From Globisporangium splendens (taxonomy: Eukaryota; Oomycota; Peronosporomycetes; Pythiales; Pythiaceae), in assembly GCA_006386115.1 (NCBI GenBank), contig VFIW01000094.1:62001-126000 (forward strand): a stretch of DNA of 64,000 bases, read 5' to 3'. The translations under genes were made by a program, and so were the position numbers. Shown piece after piece: positions 33,408 through 44,517 of this stretch (positions are counted from its first letter, which is position 1; each line of letters opens with the position of its first letter). A model generated the notes under the pieces. That model saw nothing but the letters and a program-made list of their open reading frames with translations. It was not told where the DNA came from and did no database searches.

Positions 33408-36400
33408 CTAGCAAAGATAGCGAGCCAATACACAGGCCGATGCGTTGTCGTTAGCTGAGGAAGGTCAACGACATTGGAAATGGAAAGAATGCATTTCTTA
33501 CGTGACGTTGGAGGTGTCATATGCCTCGTTGGATGTGGCTGGTGTTGATCTTTATCTCGAACCGTGCGCTTCTTGAACGAGGACGTCGCGAAGGAAAACG
33601 ATGGCTTCCTTCGAATGAAAGCTCGCTGCTTGGCAAGTTCTTTGAAGTCTTCTGCTCGATTGGTTTGCGATCCGTTCCAGTTGGCGAAGCTCGCGTTTGG
33701 AGTTTGGTCGATTACCATACCTCGACTGGATCCACCGGTACTACAACTTGAGATATGGCCACCGCCTGGCGTCGTGCACGGTCGCTGCACTTTCGACATC
33801 CGCCTGAACGTGGTCTACTTGGTATAGCAGGAAGTGAGTTGGTGTGGAGGTGCCTCTCATCACAAAGTGCAAACGCAGATGCATAATTACCCTCTCAGCA
33901 CCTACCGAAGATGCTGCGGACGTCCAGGACGATGTCGTGGATCCCGCAGACAGGGACGTCGACTTCTTTGACATGCATGGATGGTGGCTACTCTGGGTGC
34001 TCTCGCCGCCAGCGATACTAGTATCGTAGCTGCTCGCACGGTCTTCATCGCGACCCATCGATGCTGTCACTATACAAATCGCCGAATCACACGGAGAAAA
34101 AAACGCAACCATCATCAGATCGACCAGATTTCCTCGCAGTATCAACGCATGAATGACTTTTTCACGCACACGCAGTCGGAGAAAGGCGGATTCCCCCAGT
34201 GAGAAACATATCTCCTGCTCATGTTTCAGAGAGAACAACAAGTGTCAGCTCAGTTTATGCCAACGACGGACTGAGCATATGGCTCATCGGCATGCGTACC
34301 TGGAGGATGCTGGTGGCGGCCAGAGGATACCGGACTGGTGCTGGAACCCGAGACCGACGAAGTTGTATGGAGCGCGTGCGTCGATAGTGTCCTCTCGATC
34401 GCGTCGTCTTGCTACGCATATCAGCATTATCAAAGACTGTCAGTCAGATCTAAAGCAAAGACGCAAATGCATAAAACTCACGTAAAATGTCACTTTGCGC
34501 ATTCGCGTTGGAAAAACTGGCAAGTCCGGTCCGTTCTTGGTCTCGATGCCTGTTTGAAGCCGCACTCCTGGAGCGAGCACCATGGACTGTAGGTGGTGGT
34601 GCAGGTTCAATGGATTTTCTTGGAACTGGTTGTCGTCAGTGTCTTCGTCGCCCATGCGCTCTCCACCACCACAGCGGGATAATCGCCCTGTGTCCGCGTC
34701 TCTGCAGACGCCACCAAGAAGTCCATGCTCATTCTCGTTTCCGACCATTGAAGGAGTCCGACTCGGGCGTCGATCTCGAGCTGCAGTGGGGCTCAGTGGT
34801 GGCAGGAAACTCAGATTGGCGTGGCTGCTGCTGTCGTTGCTATGGCTGTGGTGATTGCTACGTTGGATCACGAATTCCACTTGGATCGGCGTATTCTTCT
34901 CGATAAACGGATCCAAACCATCGCCGCCATCGTCGCCGTCATTTTCGAGTTCGTCGTGCGAATACCAAGGAGCAGTGGTGAACTCGTTGCCACCAGCGTC
35001 TTGTTGTCGCGTTCTACGTTTTCGGTTCACCGAGTCCCTCTCGAGTGACGGCGACGTGCTGGAGGCATCGTCATCAGCGGAAGCGGCATTTGTGAGCGAT
35101 TCCTGCTTCATCTCTTCTGTGCAAGGATCCTGGTCTGCGGTTTTGCTGGCAAGACGAGACGCTGGTGCCATCGCGCTGGCCGACATGCGCGTTGCCGTTT
35201 TGAGCAGCGCCATCGCTTTTCGTGGCGATACGCGAGGTGCCGTGCTGAATACAACGCCCGGTGCATGAACTTCACTACTACTACTACTTGTAAATGCATT
35301 TGCCGAAGTGTTAAACGATGCAGACGTTCGTGGCGACGCAGGTGGGGACGCCCCTAGCTTTCGTCGCATCTGAAACGAGACAAGTGAAGAAGCACGCGAC
35401 GGTGAGCCTTTCATGCGATCGCCACGCTGTACGTGGTAGTCACTGGCTGCAAATGCCAGTCCCATCATCTCAGACGAAGGCTGTGGGTCTGGAGGCCGGA
35501 GCGGGATTCCATGGCGACAGCAAATATCCAACTGACTCGGTCGTGGTTCACTGAGGGCACTTGGTGGTGGACGGAGGATAGAAGCAACTCCAATTGCCAT
35601 GTTGTCTCGCTCGTCGGTAGTAGGACTCTGGTCGAGACCATCCGTGGGGTCGACAAGAGCTGATACTCTTCATGAGCTCTTGGCGCTTGCGCTCTTCGGG
35701 CGTGAGTCCGTCATCTAATATTGCCTTGTTTCCTTTCTGCCTTCGCGAAAAGAGTTTCCCAAAGAGCCCGCGCTTCTTGATTGGCTTCTCGGATGCACTG
35801 GTGTCTGGAGCTGCGTCTGGCTTGCCGTCGGCTCTTGCGGCTCCGCTTGAGCGCAGATTGCGACTCTGCGGCCGCTGAGCGAGTGCTTCTCGCTCCTGCA
35901 TTTCGTGAAGTTTCTCCTTGAGCTGCACGATCTCACTCTCGAGTTCTTTCCGCTTCTGAAGCTGCTCGCGCTCGTGGAACTGCAATTGATGGCGCTCGGT
36001 GCCAGATTTCAGCACAAATGGCTGTTTCGTCGTCGATTCTTTCGTCTCGATGTTGAAAAAGATCGTCGCGTTCGTCTTCTCGTCAAAGATCTCGAGCCAA
36101 TCGCCGACTTGTGCGAAACTCTCCCACGCGATCCACGTATGCTGCTGCTTCTTGCCTTTGTCGTGGGTCGCAAGAAAGCAGGAGTCGCAAAAGCCGTCAC
36201 CACAGAGATTGCACAGCCGCGTGCACTTGCGACGATCGCACTCGATGCAGTGTGAGTCTTTCGCGCTCGTCAGCTCGTCCTTCAGGATCTCAATTGGGGA
36301 CCAGACATGGTCGTGCTTTTTCTGGCTTTGCAAGTGGATCCGGTCAAAGCACTGAATGCAAAACTCCTCGTCGCACTGCTCACAAAGCCGCGTGCCGACG

Positions 36401-39400
36401 CGTGCACTGCAGTCGCAGCACAGGATCGCACCAGTTCGGAAATGTAGCGACGCACTCGCGATATGAGCCGCCGCCTGCGCGCTTTCATGGACCACAGGAA
36501 AGCACTCTTCGCAGAAGAAGCAGCCTTTTGCTGCTGCTTGAACCGGAGTTGCTGTTGTTAAGTCTCTTGATAGTGGAGCTTGGACTTCACTGTCGAACAC
36601 CGGTATTGTCGGAGACACGATTGTCGGACACGCGTCGCAGTAGTACGTAGCGAGATTAGCGTCATCCTTCTTCGCCTTGCACGCCAACGACAGGCAGCGA
36701 CTTTGTTGTTTCGCCTTGATGAGCACTCGGAAATCGTGCCGTTGTTTGGCGCCAGTGTTGTCTGGGAATGTGTGGTGCTCCAGCAGGAAGCAGGGCATGC
36801 AGTACTGGCGCTGGAGTGGATCGTGGCAATCGAGGCATTCTTTCGTGGCCACGGCGGTTCGACATTTCCAGCAATTACCCTCGGGTACAGCATCGTTTTG
36901 ACCTTGTCCATCCTTTCGGCTGGAAGTCGCCGTATCTTCTGATCCAATGGACGGTGATGAAGACTCGGTAGAAGATCCCTTGGCTATTGTAGACTTTGTA
37001 GACTCTGCTTTGGTCGGTGAAGCCTCACCCTTTGCTGCTGGTACGTTCTTCTTCACCGGTCGATCCCATACACTCTCGAGCGTTGTCTCGTTGTAATAAT
37101 ACACGTTCCCATACGCATCGCGCAGCTCGGTCCAACCCTCCTCCAGCTCCATGCTGCTATCACTGGTATGGTTTGCCTTGCCTTCCTTCAGCACTTTGCG
37201 TTGCTGCTTCTCAAGGTCGTGCTGTGCTTGCAGCTCGTGCTTCTTGAACGCGGCCGCTTCCGCGCGCCACCCGGCCAGCTCGTCATCGCGCTTCGCCTCC
37301 TTCATCTTGAGCTCCATGGCTTTGACTTTGCGGAGCTGAAGCTCCATTTGCTCGCGCTGGCACTGCTCTCGCCACATCAGTTCGTCTTCTTTCCACTTGC
37401 GCTCGCGAATATACGCGACCTTGATCGCGTCCAGCTTCTGCTTTTGGCGCATCCTGGCTGCATCCCGCCGCGCCAGAAACCCCCTCGTTACTCGCTACAG
37501 CTCGATCGCCATCGCAGTCTCGAGCTCTCGACGCTTGATTGCTTGCATTTTCTTCACAACGTAGTCCACGAGGGCGACGAAACCTCGGTACATGCGCTGC
37601 AGAAACACGATTGCATGGTCCTCCTTTGCGATTTGCGTCTGCGCAGCTCGAATATGGTCTTCAAGCCACAGACAATGCGTATTCGTGAAATGTTGCACGA
37701 CGTCTTCTCCACCATGAAGATAGTGCTCTGTCATGAACTGCAGCAGCGGTGAGGACTCGCGACTTGAGTCTCGACACTGCCGCGATTGCTCCAATTCCAC
37801 CAACTGCATTACCTGCTGCAGCAAAGGTGTGACTTTCCGAGCTTCCATGCCGCGTGTCCGCTTCTGGATAAGCAGCGCGGCATTCTGTGTGAGCAGCTCC
37901 TCGCGAGCTTTCAATTCCCGCATTCGAGAGACTCGCCTTCGCGCCAATGTACCACGGACCCATGTCTGGATGCGAACTGAGGCTTCATTACGCTGTCTGG
38001 TCTCCTCGAAGCGTCTATCCAGACGCCGTTGTCGCTCGCGACGCGCGAGTTTTGTCTTCATACCGCCCTGGATCGTGATCGTAGCACGGCGCGTGCGTTG
38101 GTACTGCTTGCGGTGGCGTCGACCTCGGAAGATCCTCTGAATCGCGGTCGCAGCTTGTTGACGGCGCAGTCGTTCCGCTTCTAACGAACCCCTGAGTTGC
38201 TTGGCCAAATGCACACGATACGCACATTGAATACACAACGCAGCATGATATCTCTGCATCTCGATCCGCTCGCGCTGTGCCGAAAAGCGGAGTTGGAGCG
38301 CATACCGGCCTTTGCTGCGTCGCCAGCTTGCCTGCACGCGCCGCACCGCGAGGTCGAGCGTGCGCTCCCACATTTTGGCTCTGCACGCCTTCCTTCCTTG
38401 GAAGCCATGGAACACGCGCTCAATGTCGCGGGCAGCAGCCGCACGCATCGCTTCGTACCGCAGCTGTGCGAGTCGCGCGATCTCGGCATCCAGTATATCT
38501 CTCCTCACTTCAAAACGACGATACAATTCGACGCGTTGTCTATGCTTTCGCCAGCAGCGCTGAATGTCCAGCGCTCGCTGATTCTTATTCGACTGCCAGG
38601 TTCGTTTCTTGGTGAGTGCGGCTTTGGCTAGAAAACCTCGCACGCGGCGCTGAATCACTGTCGCTGAGTGTGCTTCCAGCTCCTGGCGGATTTGGAAGAG
38701 CTCTTTGCGACGCGCCAGCTCTTTTCGCGCGAGTTTGAGGCGCCGTGGGCACTGGATTCGAATCGCAGCATGTTTGCGCACGATACGGCGTTCGATTCGC
38801 CTCTGCAGCATTATTCGTCGGAAAAAGAACTGAATGCGGCGCGCACAGATGTTCTGCAACAGTAAATTAAAGCCGTTGCGCAGCGTGCTCCAACGCATCG
38901 CAGTTCCGTACGCCTCAAACTTCAGCAATTGCTGGATCTCGACCTTCTGCTTGAACTCCTTATCGAGCGCCACTCGCTTTAGCCCAGTGAGGAGCGCCTT
39001 AGCGCGTCGCTGTCGGTACCGCACTTGAATCATAGTCACTGCGTGCTGCCGCTCTTTGTAGACGATCTCGCAGGTGATTTGGCGCCAGCGATGCAACGCG
39101 CGATCCAACGTCCCGATGTACGCGTCGCTCGCGAGTTTGTCGAACAACGCGAGTGCCTGTACTTGCGACCGATGGGACGCTGCTTGCTTCCGATCCTCCT
39201 TCTGCAGCCAAAGCAGGAACGCGTGCCAGCGCTCAAAGGCAGCACAGAGCATGCGATGCTGCAGCCTCGTGAAGATCGACGTGATCGTGCGCACGCTTTG
39301 CTCCTTGCAGTACGTGCGATCGAGATTGCGCTCAAACAAGAACGACAATGGCAACTTGGCCTTCTCGGCTTCAATTTGGCTCGTGACAAGTTCCTAAGCG

Positions 39401-40039
39401 TGAAATACAGCATGTGTGAGCGCCATGAGCAACACTTTGCATTCAGGTTGAAATTACGTGAGAGTACCTTGAGCTTTCGCTCTGCGTCAGCGAGGTCGTA
39501 GAGCTGCTTCGTGTATCGCATCGCAAGCACGCCGTCAGGGTGCTGGCTGGTCACCATTGGATTTGCTTTCGAGAGCACGGGGAAGCTGGCATCAATGACA
39601 AACGAGTGGATGTCAGCACATCAGCTTTCCTATATAAAGGAGGCACCACTGAGGACAAACAGTAAGAGCCAAACCTGAGCGACAGGATGTTGCGCTTCTG
39701 CTTCCTTTTCTTCTCGATCCGCGCTTTCTTCTTCCGCGCCTTTTCTCGCTGCTTGAGAAGATCCATGTCGGATTGTATGGTCTCGAAGAGCAGCGCAGGA
39801 TCCTGAGGTGACGCAGTCGCAATCACTGTCTGATTATTGTGGAATGGTGAGCGTATGGACGGCATGCACTTGACTGCATCCGGTATGCCGTTCGTGTCAG
39901 AGCACTCGCGAATGTCCGTTTTAGGATCTCTCTTAAAGCTTGAAAGGCTCGGGCATTGCTGATTTCTCCCCTTCGTTTTCTCTGGACACAGAACCTCTTC
40001 ACGCAAATTAGACTTACCTGCAGTCAGCCCTAAAGTCAT
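33408..40039 (-). CDS. Very large IQ-motif, WW and B-box-like zinc-finger protein, reading frame broken twice
   Basis: Hand-assembled minus-strand gene of about 2000 residues; exons 39675-40039, 39468-39585, 34482-39393, 34300-34411, 33906-34063, 33502-33814, 33408-33454, with GT..AG introns of 89, 74, 70, 236, 91 and 47 nt that keep phase. In order: Lys-rich N-terminus, many IQ motifs (IQRxxRGFLA type, about 250-790), coiled coil, WW domain near 908-938 (GWTELRDAYGNVYYYNETTL), three B-box-like Cys/His clusters (about 1002-1035, 1150-1190, 1208-1247), a second WW-like stretch, then a long Ser/Thr-rich tail. Two lesions: TAG at 37495-37497 at the Gln position of an IQ motif, and one net extra base between 35548 and 35672. 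Calmodulin binding is inferred from the IQ motifs; cellular role unknown. The exact start is uncertain (a GTAAGT follows MTLGLTAG). Confidence 0.7.
37495..37497 (-). other. In-frame TAG inside an IQ motif
   Basis: On the minus strand the frame reads AMAIEL, TAG, RVTRGFLARRDAARM and then continues open for 600 codons. Replacing the stop by Gln (CAG, one transition) would give a perfect LQxxxRGxxxR motif like its neighbours. A 45-nt GT..AG intron (37454-37498) could remove the stop in frame but would also remove the motif. Confidence 0.85.
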
Positions 40040-40133
40040 CGTCCATTGAAGTCGTCACTAATATATCTATGCAATACATCTATCAAGTCAAAAACTCCTT
40101 GTGTTTTCACTCCACTCTGTAAAGTCAACCGAG

Positions 40134-41330
40134 TTAATCGTCGTTGTCGCTTCCCCAGACCACATCGTCGTCGTCCTCCTCCTCCTCGTGAGCGTCGCTG
40201 CTGCTGTCACTGTCCCCTACATTCGCGTTGTCTCGTTTCACTTGCTCTATGAATGCTTCAAAGCCAGAGCCGCCAGCGAGATGGTCGACGAGATCCGTTG
40301 GCACGCGGTAGCCACTCAATGGATTCGGTCGAATCGCTTGTTCAGACTCAACGATCCGGAAATCCACAACGTCCTGCACGGCGTCCTCACCGTCATCGTC
40401 GCTGTCGTTGCCAGCGGACACGTTCCTGGAGCGGGTGTTCGCTTCACGCAACTCCAAGAGCTCGTCCCACGTGAACAGGAGCGTATCAGTCACTGCGCCA
40501 AACACGTTGATGTCCAAGAGGTACACACGATTCTGCTTGTCGACATACACGTCGAAAATAAAGTCTGCGTCTGGGAAAATGGCCGACTTCGCCCTTTGCT
40601 TCTTGGTTGCGCCGTCGGTGCTCTCGCGGAAGAAATGCTTCTCGAAAAAGCTGTAGATGAGCTCGCACAGATGATCTTGCTGGTCGAATAGGAATGCGTA
40701 GTACTCATCGCAGTTCCGCTGCGAGACGCCCACAAGCGAGTGGTTGACGACAAAGCAGCGGAAGAGCATCGAATCGTAGAAACTGCACCACTTCTTCAGC
40801 ACGAGGTACACTTCCTCCGGTCCATTTCGTGTCACTGGCACGGCAACAGCAGCAGCAACTTCTTCATCTGCCGATACTTCACCTTGCTGCGATTGCGGAA
40901 CGATCGCGTCTAGCGCCGTGCAGCCGGCGTAGACCTCGCTGATATCGTGCACGACAAAGTCGGACGACTTGAGCAGCAAGAACACGTCCTCAAAGTTGAC
41001 GCACTGCATGGTGCCGAGCATCCAGGACGCGTCACGCGGACAGCTCCAGTTGAGCTTCGGGAACACTTTGCCCTTGAAGCGGCGCAGCGTGGCCTCGACC
41101 TGCTCGCGCACGCTCTGCAGCGCCTGCTGTTGCTCGAGTTGGAGTTGCTGTTTGGAGCCGCTGCGCTGCGCGTCCGGCAGCACGACACCGTCCGCGAGGA
41201 TCAGCGACACGAACGCCGGCGGCAGCGTGACCACGACGCTCTTGATGGACACATGCTCGAAGGACGGGTACCACGTGCAGAAGGCGCAGTGGTCCACCTG
41301 CGCGCGCGTGTATGCAGGCGCGGTCGCCAT
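40134..41330 (-). CDS. CDC123: CDC123 (D123 family) eIF2 assembly factor
   Basis: Cytosolic ATP-grasp-related chaperone that promotes assembly of the eIF2 heterotrimer by binding the gamma subunit. Single exon, 398 residues, somewhat longer than the usual 330-360. Family landmarks: CTWYPSFEHVSIKSVVVTLP at the N-terminus, KVFPKLNWSCPRDASWM, EDVFLLLKSSDFVVHDI, VLKKWCSFYDSMLFRCFV, and ADFIFDVYVDKQNRVYLLDI followed by NVFGAVTDTLLFTWDEL, which carries the ATP/Mg-binding Asp residues. Family-typical acidic C-terminal tail rich in Asp, Glu and Ser. An inserted Val/Ala/Glu-rich loop after DAIVPQSQQ accounts for part of the extra length. Divergent from the dynein-2 gene; the large IQ/WW gene starts only 94 bp below its stop. 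Confidence 0.95.
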   Translation of the reverse strand: MATAPAYTRAQVDHCAFCTWYPSFEHVSIKSVVVTLPPAFVSLILADGVVLPDAQRSGSKQQLQLEQQQALQSVREQVEATLRRFKGKVFPKLNWSCPRDASWMLGTMQCVNFEDVFLLLKSSDFVVHDISEVYAGCTALDAIVPQSQQGEVSADEEVAAAVAVPVTRNGPEEVYLVLKKWCSFYDSMLFRCFVVNHSLVGVSQRNCDEYYAFLFDQQDHLCELIYSFFEKHFFRESTDGATKKQRAKSAIFPDADFIFDVYVDKQNRVYLLDINVFGAVTDTLLFTWDELLELREANTRSRNVSAGNDSDDDGEDAVQDVVDFRIVESEQAIRPNPLSGYRVPTDLVDHLAGGSGFEAFIEQVKRDNANVGDSDSSSDAHEEEEDDDDVVWGSDNDD

Positions 41331-41645
41331 TTTGGATGGTCTTCTTGCCTTTCAGTTCTGTTGGAATGGAACCGCAGCTGCTCATTGTGCATGCTTTTGA
41401 ATAGGTCAATCGAATTATAGAGTAAATTGTATTCGTGGAGGCTTACCTACTGCTTATGTAATATTGTGTTTACTAAGGGACTATTATTGACTACAATTAC
41501 TAATTTTAGATATCATTGAGTACAGTTTTGCAATGTATGTTTTAGATAGAGTTGTTTATCAAATTATTGCATTGAAAGGGTTATTTATGAGAATACTATT
41601 GCAGTGAGCCAAAAGCTGTTGACCCATTTCCACTGTCGCGACAAA
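41331..41645. promoter_or_regulatory. Bidirectional promoter region (CDC123 / DYNC2LI1)
   Basis: 315 bp separating two divergent start codons, so both promoters must lie here or overlap the leaders. Strongly AT-rich in the middle (41410-41590). No individual core element is assigned with confidence. Confidence 0.45.
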
Positions 41646-43116
41646 ATGGACCGAAAAGGCGCGGACCGCAAGGTACACATGCGGCTGCATTCGCTGCATT
41701 GCAGTGCGTTTACGTGCGGTACCCTCACGGCAAGAGGTTCACTCTGAGTATGTGTATGTATTGCTGCAGGCGTCCGACGCGAAGACGCCGTCGTCGTCGT
41801 CCAAGGACATTTGGATGATGCTGGCGTCCATGGATCCCGCAAAAGACGCCAAACAAGCGCAGTTGTCCCCGAAGAGCTCGCAACTGCCGATGGCAAAAAC
41901 AACAACGCGAATGTGCTAGAAGAACGCGACACATTCACGCTCACTGCCGGTTCGAAAGAGTCCGGGAAGACGTCGCTGACGGCGACTTTCCGCAACTCCG
42001 CCAAAGGTAAGTGTGCACGCAACACCAATGTCAACAGACACTGACGCGCTTCTAATGTGCTTATTGCATTGTATGTGCATGCATTCGCTATTGTAGCTGA
42101 TGAAACCAAGCCCGCAACTGCGCTGGACTACGTGTTTGTGCGTCTGAAAGGGTCCAATGGCGCACGTCCACCCGTGGCGCACATGTGGGAGCTCGCGAAG
42201 TCGAAATGCGTGAACGAGATAGTTCGCGTTCCGCTTGCGGCTGAGCGCATCCTCAACGGCGCGTCAGTGCTCGCACTCGATCTGTCGACGCCTGGAGATA
42301 TTGTCCCGTACTTGATCAAGTGGCTTCACACTTTGTACAAATGCGTGCACGATGTCCTCAAGATCAAGGAGAAGAACTCGGTGGATAAGTTTGCAGTCGA
42401 CAAGTTGAAACAAGAAGCCATGGGACGATATGGTTCATCTCATCCAGGCAAAGACGAAGTGGTGCCCATGCCGTTGCTTTTGCTGATCTTGGGCAACAAG
42501 TACGACGCGTTCCGCGACGAAGACAGCGTCAAGCGCAAGGGGATCATCCAAGCAGTGCGCTACTTGGCACATCTCTATGGCGCGACAGTGCTGTTCACGA
42601 GCACGAAGGATAAGAACCTTGTGATGCAATTCCGATCGGCCATGAAAAACTTCGCCTTCCGCGCTCCTGGAGCCACGAAAGGTTCAAAGGAAGTCGATAT
42701 CGCAAAGCCATTGTTCGTGCCAGCAGGCGCCGATCTCTTTGAAGACATTGGTATGCCAAAAACGGTGACTCGACACGAATTCAACAAAGAGCAGCATGAG
42801 GAGTGTGCAAAGCAGTGGAAGGAGATCGCGAGCGAGTACTACCTGCCCTCGGGAGACGTGACAGGTGCGAACCAGGAAGATGAACTGGACTCGAAGGAGC
42901 AGGAGGAGAAAGACAAGTACCCTGAGCCAAACATCGACCGCGTTCGGTAGCGAAAGAGGTATGATAATTGCATGTGTGTGTATGCTCAAATCCGTCCTAG
43001 CTGCTTCACATAGAGCATTGGCATACTTGGGACACTACGTGATGTGCAGGGAGGACTTGCAGCGCTATCGTGACAATCGGAAGAAAGCGCTCGAGAAGAA
43101 GACCAAAGCGGCGTGA
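41646..43116 (+). CDS. DYNC2LI1: Cytoplasmic dynein 2 light intermediate chain (DYNC2LI1/D2LIC)
   Basis: Subunit of the retrograde intraflagellar-transport motor. Exons 41646-41672, 41770-42006, 42097-42946 and 43050-43116, introns 97, 90 and 103 nt. Landmarks: SKDIWMMLASM near the start, degenerate P-loop GSKESGKTS, ATALDYVFVRLKG, VAHMWELA, VLALDLSTPGDI, PMPLLLLILGNKYDAF (G4-like NKYD), AVRYLAHLYGATVLFTSTKD, KPLFVPAGADLFEDIG. The order fits D2LIC better than dynein-1 light intermediate chains. Exon 4 supplies the helical C-terminus EDLQRYRDNRKKALEKKTKAA. Exon 2 is one base short: frame 1 (SKDIWMML..) ends at TAG 41917-41919 while the P-loop lies in another frame, so a base is probably missing between 41770 and 41919 or exon 2 is spliced differently. 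The C-terminal GT (42947) overlaps a TAG that would otherwise end translation. Confidence 0.82.
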
Positions 43117-43552
43117 CCAAGGTAACCAACAGCAGCAGATGGAATGACATGCATATCTACAGACGACGGCGGTTTACGCACCTACTGTGCAGCTAATAAC
43201 GCTCTTAGTGTGGGAAGTGTACGTCTCACGCACTAATGCTGCAGCAAGCACGCATCTTTCCAAGATCACGCCAATTGTGTGACCCCAAAGAAAGATACAC
43301 AGGTCCTCAACGACCATCATTCTCCATTTATATGATCTCAATATCCGCCAATCAAGTCTACAATCCACACATTTCATCCAGTAAAACATGCTCATTCTTT
43401 TCATTACGATATGTTATTGGTTAATATTTTGATTTCTGAGGCTGCAAAAAGCTGAAAGAGGGGAAGGGGGGGGGAAGCTGACCCGAAAGATTTCGTTGTT
43501 GCTTCCCCCATACAAAAGAACGAAGAGAAAGCAGAAGCAGACGCACGAGAAA

Positions 43553-44517
43553 ATGGACTCGATCTTCGGCATCGTGGGCAAGGACTTTGTGATCGTGGCG
43601 GCCGACGCCAAAGTGGCGCGCTCCATCCTCGTCTACAAGGACGACGAAGACAAGGTGCGTCTGCTAGTGTATGTGTGACGTCCGTATGCGGAAAAGATAC
43701 GACGACACCTGACGCTCCGCCCGCGATGCGATTATGGATCAGGATGCATATGCGTTTTACTAACTCCTACTATGCGCATGCTGTGCCGTTGTGGTGTTTG
43801 TGATGCGCTTGCTGTTTGCTGTGTAGACGGTGGATTTGGACTCGCACAAGGTGCTCGTTGGATCGGGTCCGCAGAGCGACCGCGTGGGGTTCAGCGAATA
43901 CATCCAGAAGAACATGAAGCTCTACGAGTTGCGCAACGGCGTGTCGCTCAACGGTCCAGCGACGGCAAACTTCGTGCGTGGTGAATTGGCGCGATTTTTG
44001 CGCAAGTCGCCGTACCAGGTCAACTTGCTGATCGGCGCCGTCGATGAAGAGACGACGCCAGAGGACAAGAAGCAGATCGTGCCGTCGCTGCACTGGATCG
44101 ACTACTTGGGCACGCTCGCGACCGTGAACTTCGGCGCCCACGGCTATGGCGCGAACTTTTGCCTGTCGATCTTTGACAGAGAGTGGAGAGTACGTTCCGC
44201 TGTGCATCGATATATCCCACTGGGACGAGCATACTCACGGAAATGGGAGCACGACTGACGCTATTTGTGTATGTGGTGATGCTATTTAGCCTGATCTTAA
44301 TGTGGAAGAAGCGCATGCGATCCTGAAGAAATGCCGCAGCGAATTAGAACAACGCTTCCTTGTTCGCAACGGCAAATGGCTCTACAAGGTACGATTGCTG
44401 GAGCAAAATTGCCCGCATGTTTGGATTTTACCTAGTAATTTTATCTTCTGTGTGTGGTTGTATACAAAATGCTAGATCATTGACGCAAACGGCGTGCGCG
44501 TGCTGGAATTCGAGTAA
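43553..44517 (+). CDS. PSMB2: Proteasome subunit beta type-2 (beta 4)
   Basis: Non-catalytic beta subunit of the 20S core proteasome. Four exons, 43553-43654, 43827-44189, 44290-44388 and 44476-44517, with introns of 172, 100 and 87 nt, all phase 0, giving 201 residues, the same length as the human protein. The N-terminus MDSIFGIVGKDFVIVAADAK is unprocessed and lacks the catalytic Thr, as expected for this subunit. Other markers: KNMKLYELRNGVSLNGPATA, VNLLIGAVDE, LHWIDYLGTLATVNFGAHGY, and the short last exon IIDANGVRVLEFE. It follows the dynein-2 gene on the same strand at 436 bp. Confidence 0.95.

Noticed and set aside
37454..37498. 45-nt intron to remove the TAG of the IQ/WW gene
   Set aside because: Possible in phase, but it would delete a well-formed IQ motif and is shorter than the other introns except one of 47 nt; kept only as an alternative.
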